Positions 10,473-24,700 of a stretch of DNA of 64,000 nucleotides are shown piece by piece. The translations under genes were made by a program, and so were the position numbers. The notes beneath the pieces are model-generated. The model saw only the letters and a list, made by a program, of their open reading frames with translations. It had not been told where the DNA came from and ran no database searches. Position 1 is the stretch's first letter; every line of letters starts with the position of its first letter. Source of the DNA: Oxyruncus cristatus (lineage: Eukaryota; Chordata; Aves; Passeriformes; Cotingidae); assembly GCA_013399855.1 (NCBI GenBank), contig VXAY01001311.1, positions 101,812 to 165,811 of the forward strand. Direction: 5' to 3'.

Positions 10473-12760
10473 AGGTGGACGAGTTCAGACCCTCCAGATA
10501 GAACAGACACAAATAATGACAACTTCTGTAGCTGCCAGTGCGTAGCATAGTTTAAGTATCAATTTGCTCCCCAGGATGATTGTTTCCACAATCCGGCAAA
10601 TGTGAACACAATCATTTTGATTTCTACTGTAATCTCGTTGGTAGAAGCCTGTCTTCTTGGTAGAGGTGCTAAATGTTAGCAATAGAACTTTCCTAATGGT
10701 TTTCTTAGTGCCTCCTTATGTACAGTCTGAAAACTTGTAAACTGCTCTTCAACTGCTCTTCAGTTTGGTTTGTTTAGCAGCCATCGCCAGCAGAACACGT
10801 CGTGTGACACGAGGACGTTGCCTGTCTGCTGCCCACAGGGTTCTGCTGGCATTATCCTGCCTTTTGCTCTGTGTTTGGGAAACAAATACATTTAGCCACA
10901 CGCTCTTTTCTTTCATACTCTGCTTGTATGGGAGATTCCTGAGTTTGCATAGCCCTCTAGATCCCCTCATGCATACTCTGTCGAATAACTCTGTCCTGTG
11001 GGCCAAAACTCTCTAACTCGTAGGTCCCTGCTGGCCTATTGCCTTTCCCTCCGTGGGGATATGCAGTGGCTGCTTGGGCAGTGCATACCTCTCTAATAGT
11101 TGAATACATTCCTCCAGACATGATTTGAAGGGTTTGGTCAGGCCCTGCTGAGACAAAAATTCCCCTTTGTTAGGCCTAGTACGGAGCTGGGAGTTGCGGA
11201 CACAGTGTTGCCTTCCAGAAGAACGTCTAGAAAATAAGATTAGACAACTGTAGCTGTGAAAATTCAACCACTCTTCACAGCAATCCAAACTTTGGACTAA
11301 GGAATTTCTTTCATCATCCAGTCACACAATTTAGATCAGCAAAATGTTTTTCTTGTCCCCTTCACTTCTCACTGTGAAATGTACCCAGCCTCCATTGAGA
11401 TACGTGTACTGTAGAAGGGCCTTCCTATTAAGGAACAAGCAATGTTGTCAGCTTGAAAATGTCTAGCACAAGAAGGAAAGAGCTTTCATTCAAAACCCTG
11501 GTGTCATTCTGGTTAAGCACAAAATTCTCCATTTAACTCTACTCTCTCACACGCAGTCTTGATACTTTGGAAGCAATACAGAGCATGTAGCCCCTAGTTA
11601 GGGAAATAACTTCTGCAAATGTTCACTAACAATCATTCTGTAATATTTATTAGCTTTCTCCTTTTGCACACAGCTTTGTTGAACAGCTTTAAGATCTCTC
11701 TTGCCAAAAAGGATCACCATGTTCTGTATCAATGTTCCAAAGTGCTACTTCAGTGTAAAACTGGTGGAACTTTATTGACACTTTATTGGAGTCCTATAAG
11801 AAGCAAAAGTGAAACATTTCTTGTCCTAGTTTGCAGCAGAGATGCACCAGTATGAAGGGAAACATTTAGCACTTTATTTTTTTTTTAAGACCTAACAGTA
11901 TCTCTCCCATGCTTTGTAAGTCCATTGTAGTTACTGGTATTTGTTAACATAGTTTAAAAAGGCAAAATATAATTTATAATAGACCATCCATGCCTTATGC
12001 AACTGTTAAAGAATAGCCTTATGGCTTTCCTGTTAATTTTTTGTCAGATTTTAAAGACAACTCTTACTTAGCCATTTCTTCTGCTCCCTCAAATTGTGAC
12101 TTCTCCTATCTTTCACTGCAGTCCCATCTGATCTTTTAATGAAGAACAGTTGAAGGTTCTCTCTGACAATGTAATCATTGTTTTTAATTTGTTGAATAGT
12201 TTTTTCTTTAGACTACAGCTGCAAGCACAAAATGTGGTTTCACTTACAGTAGCAATAGTGTTGTGTGACTGCTTTTCTGACCATTTGAATCTGTACCGTG
12301 TGCTGGTCTTCGTTCAGTATCTTACTGTGTATTACAAGCTGCTGGTAGTTTTTCCTTTTATTTAATTACATGGCTGGAAAAAGTACATGGGGAATATGTC
12401 AAGATGCAACATGGGGTAGGAAGTTTTATCCAGTGAGACCAGTATACTAACTAGAGAGTGCCTTTAACTAGAGCGTGGCATGGAGCTCTCCACAAGATTA
12501 TGTAATGAGCAAACACATGTGGATTTCTCTTAACTGAACTGTCTAATCTGTCCCTTATGTTCATCCTAGACTTAGCAGCAAAAGGAAAAGTGAAAATATC
12601 TATTTCCAGATGCATGGCAAAGTGGTTGTACAATACCTTAACATCTCATGATGATGTTAGGGGTGACAGATACCAGACATCAAAAATCCCCATGAAGGCC
12701 TCAGTATACCAGCAGTAATCTATTCAGTAGGCAGAATGAATAAAGACCAGTTAGAAGAAT
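10473..12760 (+). other. BCAT1: BCAT1 3' untranslated region (inferred extent)
   Basis: This is sequence downstream of the BCAT1 stop. I find no canonical AATAAA or ATTAAA until AATAAA at 12739-12744, so the UTR may be about 2.3 kb, and a non-canonical earlier signal cannot be excluded. The segment from 10785 to 11226 is richer in CpG than its surroundings and is open on the minus strand in more than one frame (see findings). The rest is ordinary AT-rich sequence. Confidence 0.5.
12739..12744 (+). promoter_or_regulatory. BCAT1: Candidate BCAT1 polyadenylation signal
   Basis: This is the first canonical AATAAA after the BCAT1 stop codon, within GAATGAATAAAGACC. T-rich and then TG-containing sequence follows within 40 bases, as expected for a downstream element. 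Assignment rests on position only. Confidence 0.35.
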
Positions 12761-15700
12761 TATTTTACTGCAGTGTAAACCTGAAAGTTGTATAAACCTC
12801 TTCTTAAACTGTTTGCAAGTAATTTAATGTGAAGAAACAAGGCTGTTGCACTTGTGGTGGTTTGCACTGTTGCCTGCACTGACCAGGGAGACACCTTTCC
12901 TTTCACTGCACATTTTGAGCTGATGGAGACTTCAAAGTTATGAGAATTGGAATGACCCATAGAAATACACAATCTTTTCTTGCAGGGAAGAATGAAAACG
13001 TGTGGTGTGTGTATGTTAACTGTTGTCTTGAAGGTCTTGATTAATTGCTTTACTCTGGCTGTGTCAACTCAAAGTTGTGCTTGTTCCCAAATGGCATCCG
13101 GGGGAATAGGTTCTAGGTTTTAAAATGTGAAACCTAAATAAGGAAGCTGACAGCTCAGTACAGTACAGGAAGTTCTTCCAGTGTTGCATGGTGTCCTACT
13201 CTGCATTCCACCACTGCTTTTTTTATCCCGTTAACCAAAGGAAAGAAATAATATGTGTAAGTAATAGAGAGTATGTGGTATTGCATTCTCCCTGTTTTTG
13301 CTTGCAAAATTTAGGAGGGAACTCTGGTATTCCCTGAGCTAATAATAGATTGTAAAAGAACATCTGCACATCTTTTCTCCATGTGCCCTATTTGTTTAAT
13401 TGCAACAGATTTACATAGAAAGAGTATGGTACATCATAACTAGGCAATTATCCATTCTTCATCAGTTAGTTATGGTTCTGGTAATTGATCATTTAAGACA
13501 TAAGATAGTCTAACATTAGGAGAATTTGAGACTGTTCAAAAAAGATCAACAAATTAATATTGTTGTGTGATATTTGCATAATTGGCTGCAATTATTTAAT
13601 GTTTAATTGGGTTGATCAAATGAGACTCAGCCTTTCACATGCTTATGTTTTACAAACACTGCTACTTTAAAAGGATAATAATGAATTCTAATTTTCATAC
13701 GTTCTTTCTTCTCCCCTTCATTCCTCTGATTATTATTTTCAGTATTGAGCATGTCCTTAATTTTCAGTTTGGTGAGCATGATTCATGCATAAGAAAGAAG
13801 TCCCTCAAACAAGAGAATTTTCAGGAAACTGGCATTTCATACGAGCTGCTCTAGTGCCAAGAGTTATGGCTTCAGCAACTGGCATTACTTAACTAGATTC
13901 TTAACTGCAGTGAGGGCAAATTCACTGAGAATTTACAGTGACAGACCCAGGTGAGAACGCTAATAAAGGTAGATAATCTGTTCAGTCCATAGCAGTGCAA
14001 AGCAAACTTGGTTTTTCTGGGATATAGAGGGGAAGTCTGGTAAGACAAAAGCAAGGCAGTGAGATATCTCTGCTCGGCCATGGTTTACACCCGTTCAACC
14101 ATCTCAAGCTGAAAAGCACTTGTCCTCCGCTCCTCCTCTTTGCACATAAACTCTTCTTTGGGTTTGCCAAATTCAACATAGAGATATCACAGATCTCCTC
14201 CTGTACACTTATTTTATACTTATTTATCCTCAGGCGTGAAGACCGGTAATTTGGAAAAATGGGATTTTTGAAATTAATTTGGAATGAAAGTTATTTGAAA
14301 TGTCTGTCTAATATGTGGTATGCCAAGGAGGTAGACAGAAAAACAGCTGGGACTGATTTCATTGCTGCCTAGTTAGAGGAGGAACCCTCTTGAATTCAAT
14401 GGCCTCTCCAGAACAATCTGTGTAATCTCAACAGATTTCGTAGTGTGAACTGTCTGTTGATAGTGCCTTGCTGTGGAACAGAATATAGAGGTGGTGGCAC
14501 AGCCTGCCAGACCATGGCACGTTGTCTATGCGTGGAATCCGCCCCGTGGGTGCTGAGTTCTCATGTTCTCGTGTCAGGCTCGTCTGCTGAGAGGTGGGCA
14601 GGTGTAAATGATGGCTGAGCATGTCGCGGGATGGGCTCTTTCTTGCTGTCTTTCTCTCCCTTCCATGTGGACTTGCAGGTCGTCTTCCCCGCCTTCTGAC
14701 ATGATGCCACTTAGTCTCATACCTGAAAGTGACCATTTAAGCAAATCTGCATTCTTTTTTGGTTTTAGCAATAGTGGCAGTTAAAAAAAAAAAAAAAAAG
14801 GGTTTTGTTCATATTCCAGGTGTTGAGGGATCAGAATTGTGCTTTACCACCAATGTAATGCCTGAACAGACTGCTACTGACTTTATAACCCTGGACAAGT
14901 TATCTAACCTCTTTGTAAGTGTAGAGTAGTAGTACTATCAGTGATACTGCTTTTAACTCCAATCCAAACTTTTGCATAAAAAGTTATTTTATTACAGATC
15001 AAATAAGCTTTCCAGACAAAGCTTTTTAAGCAGTGAGAAAGATGCCACGTAGAGTCCATTATTTCAAGACTTACTTTAGAGTAGAACCATTTTGATCATG
15101 GAGGAGAAAAATGTTATCTGAATTAGAAATACATTTAAGATTTGCTGCATGAACCCATAAATGAGTAACAGGTGCAGTTCAGAATACAAAGCAGCACACA
15201 GAAAGATCCTGACAAGAGAATTCACCTCAAACAGGGCTATCCTATTTAAAAGTGATGCTTGAAGGAAGGATTATATCTCTCAGTGTAAAGTCATTAGCGT
15301 GGGACTGTTTTAGAGGTGCACTTAGTCATGTTGCACTGAGACAGACCTCTTTGTCAATGTTGACCACAGATCTTCTGAACTGAAATTTGTAAGTGTGGAA
15401 GGGCTGTGTTTTACTCTATTTTGTCACTATCCTCAAGATTTGGAAAAATAATTCATAGGTCCTAAATCATTTAAGCTGAGTAACTTCTTAATAGGTATTT
15501 GTATTTTTAACGGTAAGAGCAGAAGAGAATACTGGCATTGCACTAGTGAAAAATATTTTTGTAGCAGTCCTCCTGTCCATGCCTCGCTTTGAGCATGATG
15601 CTTAGTAGGAATTCCAGGATATTTTTCCTGACTGTGCGAAATCTGAGTGCCATCTACAGCACATTTGGCAAATACATCCCCAGCTCCATAAACAAAACTA

Positions 15701-18700
15701 ACTTGGTCATTACCTTGAGGCAGAACAGTCAGGTTACATTAGGACACAGCAGGTGAGGAACAACTCTGAATTAGAACAGTCGAGCCTCAGATTTGGAATA
15801 AAGTTTTGGAATTACTAGCTCAGATTAAAATCTCATTAATCACGCTAGCAAGGTTAACCACACCCTAATATACAAAAAATAATGTTATTTATATTCACTA
15901 GTAATAGCAGCATGGCTATATTCTCATCCCTCTCTCTGAACATGAATTTGTGCTGTTTGCTTATCTTAAAAGTTAATTTATTGTGTCTGATTTTTACCAT
16001 AATCCTGAATTTTCACACCATGCTTTAAAAAAAGACGATTAAACTTCATGTTCATGGAAAGATCTTAAGGAGGATTTAAGACATTGATGTAGAATTTTTA
16101 AGTCTTTATAATGCCTGCTGGGTAATGTTAAGGTAGAAGCAGAGAAGACAACTTTGTGGAAGTATTTAACTGCAATGTTCCAAGTGGTTTTCCAACCCTG
16201 GTCATTTTTGGTTTTTACCAAAGAGGTACGCAGGGAATAATAGGTAAAATAAGTGTATTGCTTGTTTTTCTCAGCAAGAGTTGGGAAAGTTTCTTAAGAG
16301 CTGGTTCTCTTAATAACACTGACTCTTCATAGCGTTTGATTCTGTCAGGCTTCAAGCAGTCATTTCAGGGTGAGATGCAGGAGCTCAGAAGCTATCTCAG
16401 GAGGTACTATCTTGCAGAAACAGATTTTCTTTCATTTTATGATCAAAGTGATCGAGAGATGAACATGGAATCTTTGAAATTTTGCTCCTTTTCATAAAAA
16501 TTTTGCTTTTCATTTTAGAATTCCTGTACGGTGTTGCTGAACTATTACCTTACACTATCATATCTCAGTACCTTATAGGAAGAAAGCAAACGTCCTTAGT
16601 CTTTATGGAATCACCTTCTTTCTGTATGCCAAACTCCCTCTTCACTACGATTTGGTTGCCGCTAGAGTCGTGACCACTTGAGGTGAAATAACAGGTGTTT
16701 TTTCTCTACTGCACCCTACTAGCACACTCCTCTGGGGCTTTAGTAAGTGCTAAGTGCTTGCAGCAAATGCCAGAGCAAAAGGTAAAGAGAAAAGTCTTCT
16801 GTTTCCATAACGGGTTTGCCAGTAGTGAGAGTAAAAATAGGCAGCGAACGCAGGAGGTCAGAAGAACATCATTACCATTCTCGCTCAGTCCAGGAGATAG
16901 ACTACCCAGGTATACCAAACATCTAGCAGGATAGTAGATGATCTTACTCAAGTTGCTTAAATACCTACATCTGTGCCTACATTTTCACAACTTGGGCCCT
17001 CATATCTTAACTGAAACCTGCAACACACTTTTATATGTCGTAATGCAGTAAACTATTAGGTCAAAACAAACACATAATGCTCCAGATCATCTAACAGGTC
17101 AGTGGCCAATTCTCTTCCCATAATTCGTATTAATTTTCTTAACAATTGTTTACTAGAACTGCAAGTAGGAGACAAATGCATCATTAACACTATTTCATAG
17201 TTGAGGATGTTGTCAAAGAGCGGATCTATTCCCTCTGTCTCCAGGGTGAGGGCTTGGCCACTAAGTAGAGAGTGACAGAATGAAAAACATTCTTTGCCAT
17301 AATGGAGACCAGTAAGAGTTTTTTCTGAAGCTATTTACAAACAATTTCTGTCCAAGCAGAAATTTGGAAAGACAGATGTCCTGATCTACTTGACCTTTGA
17401 GGCATTTAGAAGGGTGCAGTAGTAGTTATTGAAACTGTAGCATATAAGCAGTGGGAAATTAGCAACTTACAGAGGGAGAAGTAAACACCTCTGAAGGGTC
17501 TCTGTTTTCTCGAGTGTTTAAAGTTAACTGGGTATTTTACAAGGATCTGAAGCATATAAAAGCAGTAAAGGACAGATGTGTGAAAAAGTACTGGATAAAC
17601 TAAAGGAAACTCTACCTCATTCTTCTCTAAAGGTTTTGTAGAAGCACAATTAAGCGCTCCTAATGGCATTGTTACGTACCGACCATCTGGCATGAAAGAA
17701 GCACTATATTTGTATGTCTATAAATCCTGTAATAACTGTATTTTGCTGGCAGTAGAAACAGTCTATACTATTTGCAGTTTTCCTCATCAAATCTGTAATT
17801 ATGCAATGTTTCTGTCTTCAATAAAGGAATATAATGGGCACCTGTTTGTGACACGTTATGAAATCATCATTGTTGACAAAAGCTAAGCATAATTATCCCA
17901 TAGATGGGAGCACCTATGAAATACATTCTTGAAGTCTGAATTAAAAGAAAAAAAGGGTTTCTGAATGAATTGGTGAATGTAAGAACAGCAAAGCAAGACT
18001 CAAGTGGCAGACATTCATCTACTCTGCCAAGCCTGCAGGCTGAGCCAGTTGTCTCACTTACAGTAAAATGCTGGACAAATTAAGCAGCAAAACTACCTAC
18101 CTTGTTGTAGTGAAGCAGTTTTTAATATGCCAGGACTGTGTAGCTGTGATTGAATACAGCTCCCATTCTAAGGGTTTGGGGGCAATGAACTCAGGGGAGA
18201 GAAGAACACCAGAAAATAGCTTTATAGTTTGAGCACTTACTTTACAGGGCAATTTTAAACAGTCATTACTCTAAATATGTCAACCAATGGGAAGCCCTTT
18301 GAAGATGGAAAGCACTGAAAAGTGAGTGTCATTAAAATCTTGACATTTGCCATGTGTGGTAATTGTATTTACCAAAAAACTTGACGTATTCCTGCTTTTC
18401 AGTGCAGGCAGTACTGTGATTAAAGGTAGTACTGATCCGTGCTGTGGTAAAGTAAACATCAGGGTACATTTTCCACCTGGTTTGGTTCTCAGTGACCAGG
18501 AAAGCTGGCATGGATACAGGACTCTTTAAAGAAGCTGTAGATAGGTAAGTACTAAGTTATTAATTACTGCTGGGAGAATGAACCTCACATGTCAGAACCA
18601 GACTTTATTCCTGTGTTTTGGCCTCTCCACTTTCATCCTAAGGGAACCTTTCTTAACTGTAATTCTAGCTCGAGTTCCAGCTTTCAAAACTCACTACTAA

Positions 18701-21700
18701 TAAAAAACTGAGGACTTATCCTACAAGGTGCTGAGTGGGTTTCAGAGGCAGATCTTTTAGCTAAATTTAAAAAGACCTTCTTTTTTTTTTTTTCCTTTTT
18801 TTTTCTTCCATTTGAAACATCTCAGTAGCTGGTAATAGTTTTGTCCGATAAAGCACTGGGATTATCACCACCAGCACTGTGCTTTTGGGGATGGAGAGTA
18901 CCAATTCTGAGGGCTCTGATCTGGGATACAAAATCTCATGAAGACTTGACCAAAAAATTCAGTTTTAAAAGAATACAAGGGGAGGACAAAACAGAAGGAA
19001 AATAACCTGAATTGTGCACACAAAAATAGGGCAAGGAAACAAACTTTGGGGATTCCAACATAGGCAGTCAATATTAGAATTACAAATGCCAGTTTTGAGG
19101 ACATATTAACCAAAGTGTTGAGTGTCAGTTTTTCTTCTTCATTCACTTTTGCTCAGTGTTCTGATATTGTGGCATCACAGTGGTGATTTTAACAGAGAAT
19201 TGCCCTGTTGCCAAAAGGAGCAAAATTTTCTGTAGTGGCACCTTTGTTGTTCTAGATGCTTCTCCAGTGAGGAACTTGTAAAAGAAGATACAAGAATGTA
19301 GAAATAGTCTACTTCTCTCTCTCCTGAGAGAATGATTTTTAATGCCAGGTAAGAGAATTTATGTCCTGCTTCACCTGCAGGTGATGTTATATTGTATCTG
19401 TACAAATTTGGGATATTAAATTCTGAGCCTTGCCAATACCAGGTTATATAACAAGACAGAGAAGTTCATCTTAGCTCATATAAGTTCTTGTGGATCATTA
19501 AAAAAAACTATGTTTTAAAATTATTTCAGAACAACCACTGTTTTATAACTTTTTTCCCCCCATTTTGTGCATGACATAATTCTTCAGGAATTATGAGCAG
19601 ACCAGCCATCTTCAGTACACAGCTTGTATTCAAGGCACCCTCAGGGTCTGCCCGAAGGCAGATGCAGGCAAAGCTCTGGTCTAGAGGGGGCCTGTGCAGC
19701 TGAAGCTGTGGCCTGAAGCGGAAAGTTTGTGCTTCACGGGATTGTTATGTGTGAGGGAGGTGATTTTATACCTGTCCTTTATAGATGTACACATTAAATA
19801 TGCTGGGAGGCTGCCACTACTAGAAACACCATCACCTGATGAAATCCATCCTGTGTGCCACCTCTAGACTGAAAGTCAAGACTGAGATTTACCTGCCTTT
19901 TAAGTGAAGTTTACATAGATCATCACCAAGCAGAGACAGTGGAAACTTCAAATTCAACTGGTATTAGCTCAGACCCTAACTCCAGATGACTTTTATGCTC
20001 TGAGCATGATGAAGAAAACGCCTCTACTCTTCTTACTTCCAGCTGCTCCATCACTGACCTGCCCTTTGTGGCACTTCTGGCACTAGGGCAGTTGCAAAGT
20101 AACCAGATCATCACCTGAGCACAGGAAGCCAAAAGCATATGCCCAGGAAGAGCAGGACTGCTCTCTTACCCACAGCAGCATTTCTAAGGAGCTGAAGCCA
20201 GTTAAGAAGTCACGTCCATGTGAAATGTCAGGGTCTGGATGTCTCCCAGGTGCTACCGCATTTATTACAGCTCTTAAACTTTTACGCAGCAGACCTCGCT
20301 TAAGTCATTGCTGAATTCTGGGTTCATTTTTTCTTTTACCTTCCTTTAGCTCATACAAACCTTGTGCCTGAGCAAAGTGTGTCATATATGATTTACTGTG
20401 AAGTCCCAGGTTGGAAAAAGAGAGGAACTTCTAGAGATTTTCTATCTTCATCATGAGGGCATGGCTGAAAACTGATTAAAACCAAGTTAGTGGAAAATAC
20501 TCCCATCTTTTGAAATCTTCGTGCCTTCAAATTTGCAGAAAAATGCCACACATCAGCCTCCTGTCACAATATCTTTTATCTCTAGGGATGAGATTCTGTC
20601 CTTCCCATTGCTCAGGATCCTACCAGCAAAGACTCACATTGCTCTTAAATGCTTGTAAACGTAACATAATTTCCCCTCTCCATCGCAGAGTCTGTCCTTA
20701 CTTGTATCAGGGAAAGAACAGAAAATCTGAGAGGTTTGTCAGTTGTTTGTATTCCTGTAATGAAAATGCACTTCCACAAATAGCAACCTCTAAGCCTAAC
20801 TTGTAGCACAGGTACCCTTCACTACTCACTCCTTTTGCAGGTGGAATGTTTTTATGGCGCTTGAGGGAAAAACCACTGAGTTTGATCTAAATTCAAGGTT
20901 AGAAATACTCCCTAATCTCTCCTGCCAGTCACTTTTTTACAGAGGTTTCTCCCTCTGAAGGGGTAGGTCAGTGACTCAGCAGCAGGGACAGACCCCAGCT
21001 GTCCTCAATTTGTTGTAATCAAACTGTTTACTTCGTTATCAGGAGGCAGCAATCTTCACCCACTTCCACAGCCTGGCAAGGTCATTGTTAGGCTCATGAA
21101 GCTGAGAAAGGAGCTGGTTATCCAAGGCATATTGTCTCCCTAAGAGAAATTACATTTTCTTTTGCGCTCTTTTTGTGTCTTCTTTTACCATCGCTGACCC
21201 TGTTGGGCTGGGATGTGCTAATAGCTGCTGTCAGGTGAGTCACTAATCCAAAGATCTTCAGATTTCTCAATGGCTGTGCCAAGGACTTTTCAGACTGGTG
21301 GGTTTCTGGCCTCTGTGTGTGTTAAGGCGGAGAGCAAAGTTAGTGTTGTGTGTGTTTTTCCGAAGGAGCAAGCACACACTGTTTTGGGAGCATAGGGTGG
21401 CACACTTGAGGAAACCTTGAGTGAGGAACTTTCCTTTTGCTATGTGATAGCTTTTGCTGTCACATTCCTGAAATGAGGTTTCTTTTTAACAACCAAACAG
21501 GCTGAAGACATACTATTACCTAACTTGATTGCCTGTATTTTTGGTGTCATGGGAATAATCTTGTGAGTGCCCAAATGCTGCACTTTTTTTTCCTCCTGCA
21601 GTATAATTTCCAGAGAGGCAAAGGACAATTTTGTTGTTGTTGTTGTTTGTTTTTACTTCAGAGAAACAAGACTGCAGTCTGCCAGCCTGGGCAGAGGCTT

Positions 21701-24700
21701 ATTTAACAGTATGTGCCTGAAAGCTTTGTAGCTGATATTGGTATTATCCTTACGAACCATAATCGATCGTTTTTTGCATTTTTTGCATCAGATGGCTTCT
21801 CTGTTTTTGAAAGATAAATGTTATTGAGTTCCTACCTTGCAACTTCTCACCTCTGCTTAGGTTAATCTTAAGAGCTTGATTGTACCTCTAAGTGCTGTTT
21901 GAGGCTCAGAGCCCCTCCAAAGGGTTCCCTTTGTTAGTCTACACATCCCTACATCCAAGCAGCACAAAGGATAACTCCTTATTCCACATTGCATTTCACA
22001 TTCCAACAGCAAAATCAACATTTGTACTCTTTCCCTATTTTTGTGTATGTGTAATATTGGAACGTTTTTTTCAGTACCAACACAACTCAAAAGTTAAGAC
22101 AGATGTCAAGAAGGCCACATTTCAGGCTCACAAAAGGGAAATTCCCCCAATTTTACAGGATAAGATGATATTAAAACACCAACTTTATTTTCTGAACACG
22201 TACATATCTCTGCCAAGCCTCACAGCCTCTTTGTGGCAACTTTTTCCTGGAAAGAGAAAGTAGCACGAACAAGGCTTTATTATCTGTGACTGCAATTTAA
22301 GCAGCATGAAGGAGAGCCAACATTTGACTCAGTGAAACTCTCATCAAGTTATATATGAAGTTGAGGGCAAAAGTCATTTGCTGTGGAGTTGTTTAACCTG
22401 GGGTTTTTTTTCCTCTGATAAAATACATATTATTGGGAAGAGTAATTTTGCTTTTCTGTGGAGCTGGTAGCTAGAAAGCATATGGGTTTCATTTTAAAAA
22501 ATGAAAAGTAATTTTTCAGGGAAAAAAAAGATTATGACCCACAGATCATGAGTAATCAGCCAAGTATATTTTAACAATTACTGTTTCATTCAGTCATAAG
22601 ATGATCAGTTTGAGATCTTTCACAGGAAAACTGAAAATCAAACTGCAATTACAGTAAATTGCCAAAACCATGTTGGCTTGTAACGGATTTATTTTTGAAA
22701 GATTCTGCTTCTCTTGGTGTGCATAATATGCACTTCTCCACAGTGCCTAAGATAAGTTTATCAGATAAGTGATTTCCATTAGGGAAAAATTATAAGCAAT
22801 CTGGAAAGGAAGAAAAGATTAGCGGTTAGCCTTGATCAACCCCTTTCTGTGCCTTGGAGCAAGGCAGGTGACTCTCCCAGCTCCTATTTTCCAGCTGTAA
22901 AATGTGGGTAATAGTTCCCAGCAAACGGAGTGACTCCTGTGAGGGTTAATGCATGACAGGCTGTATGATCAATAAGCAATGGAGGGCCATATGGACCTGA
23001 AGACAGATTCCACCATGGCTGCCTTCTCCACATTAATTTGTAATAGCAGGCTTATTCTTTCAATTAAACCCTACAATCACATTTCTGCCAAGTTCAGTGT
23101 TGCTTCCAGTTTCAGTGAAACTTCACAAGCTGGAACATTGCCTACAGCTGACAGTGACATTTAAATGCAAGAAAAATCAAGCTTATGCATGGCCAAACCT
23201 TCTATAATTCCAGCCCTGTCAGCCTGTGGTATGGGTTCTGGTTTAAACAAATAAACACCCAGCTCATTTTCACCTAACCTTGGAAGAGTTTGTACTGCCT
23301 TAATGTTCTGCTCTGAATCCCAGGTGATATCTTCTGGGATTGTGAGTGCAAAAGCAAATTAATTATACCAACATCAGGCATCTGGACACAGTGCTATGTT
23401 TTTGCATAAGAGTGCCTGGCCAATTTAAGCTCTTCTTCTTTGTGCATGGGAACCAAACAGAACTTGATCCTCAGGGGAGGGAAGCAAGCTGCAATAAGAA
23501 GGACTTTGGAGACTGTAGCAGAAAGTCAGGTTTCTGTGCCTACGTGTCCAGTGGCCATAATTTTTGCACATGCATTTCTCCTAATTGAGGACCAGCTGTT
23601 TTGCAAGTACAAAGTTCTTTTATGTTACTAACCAGCGCAGAGTAAAAGAATCCACACAGGTGAGACTTGAAGCCTTTTACTGTGTTTATCTTCGTGACCT
23701 TGACCCAAGCCCACACAGCCAGGAAACCCCCCAGCCACCTGTGGAAAAAACAACACGTTGGTTATTGCTTCGGAGAGAAAAGATGGACTTGAGCTGCAGT
23801 TCAGTGGTTTATCCAAAATCTTCCAGCTTCAGAAATGCCTGGCTGATTGTGCAGCTGTGCGTCAGTGAAGAATTGAGCATTGTGGTCTCTTGCCATGTGG
23901 TCAGGCTGACTCTGCTCACTATACCTGCAGGAGAGTCCTGTACACAAGGAGATTGTTCTGGAGCTGCCTTCTTGGTCCTTTATGTAGCACCACATGTATG
24001 TAACTAACCAGATAATCTTTGGGGGTACGAGATGTGGTAAGGTGGCTGAGACATAGACCAAGACCCATGTTTTGCCTCCTCCTTCCGGCTCACAAGTGAA
24101 CCATTTTTGCTGCTCAAACGCACTGTGTACTGCTGGTTTTAAAGAAAAAAGGGGGAAAAAAAAGAACCAGAAAGATTTTTCTGTGACCTCCACCGCAGAA
24201 GTAAGAGCTGACATCTGCCCTGGAGCCACTGCAGTCAGCATCTATTACATTCATGTCTGTATCTTTTCCCTACTTTGGCTTTTCCAGGTTAATGCGATTT
24301 TTGAATGCCTGAACTGCAGGAACATTCATTCCCTGATAAAACACAGAGCTCCCAACTTTTCTTCATTTAGTTTGCGCCTAAAACCTGCCTTGTCTCCACC
24401 AATCATGACCCCATGATTTCCACGGGCAGAATGACTCCAGGTTGTTTATCACAATTCTGACTTTCTAAGCAAATTATTCTTTTAACTTGAAATGCCTGAC
24501 TGGATCTTTCTTCCTACCTGAAGAAAGAGGTCCATCAAGGGATATGTGCAGTTCTCCCTTCCCCTCGAAATCGTACAGAATGCAAGAAGTGTTGCTGTTT
24601 TTCATGCACAAAGGAAAAAAAAAAACTAACCTTGCATTTTTTCAGTTCTCAACAGCTTCCTCTGAGTAAACACAACGCTGCAAAGAGAACAGTAAAGCCT

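Noticed and set aside
10485..10682. A minus-strand open frame just after the BCAT1 stop that could follow the 11089-11226 candidate in phase.
   Set aside because: The start fits an acceptor (GCTAACATTTAG), but no acceptable donor follows in a suitable frame and the peptide has no recognisable features. Too weak to list as an exon.
14781..14799. A-run as the tail of a processed pseudogene.
   Set aside because: No coding-like sequence with matching orientation lies immediately upstream, and no flanking duplication is seen.
23585..24241. Open frames of about 140-146 codons on both strands near 23.6-24.2 kb.
   Set aside because: They overlap each other, contain low-complexity runs (lysine/phenylalanine from an A-rich tract), lack splice borders and match no family.
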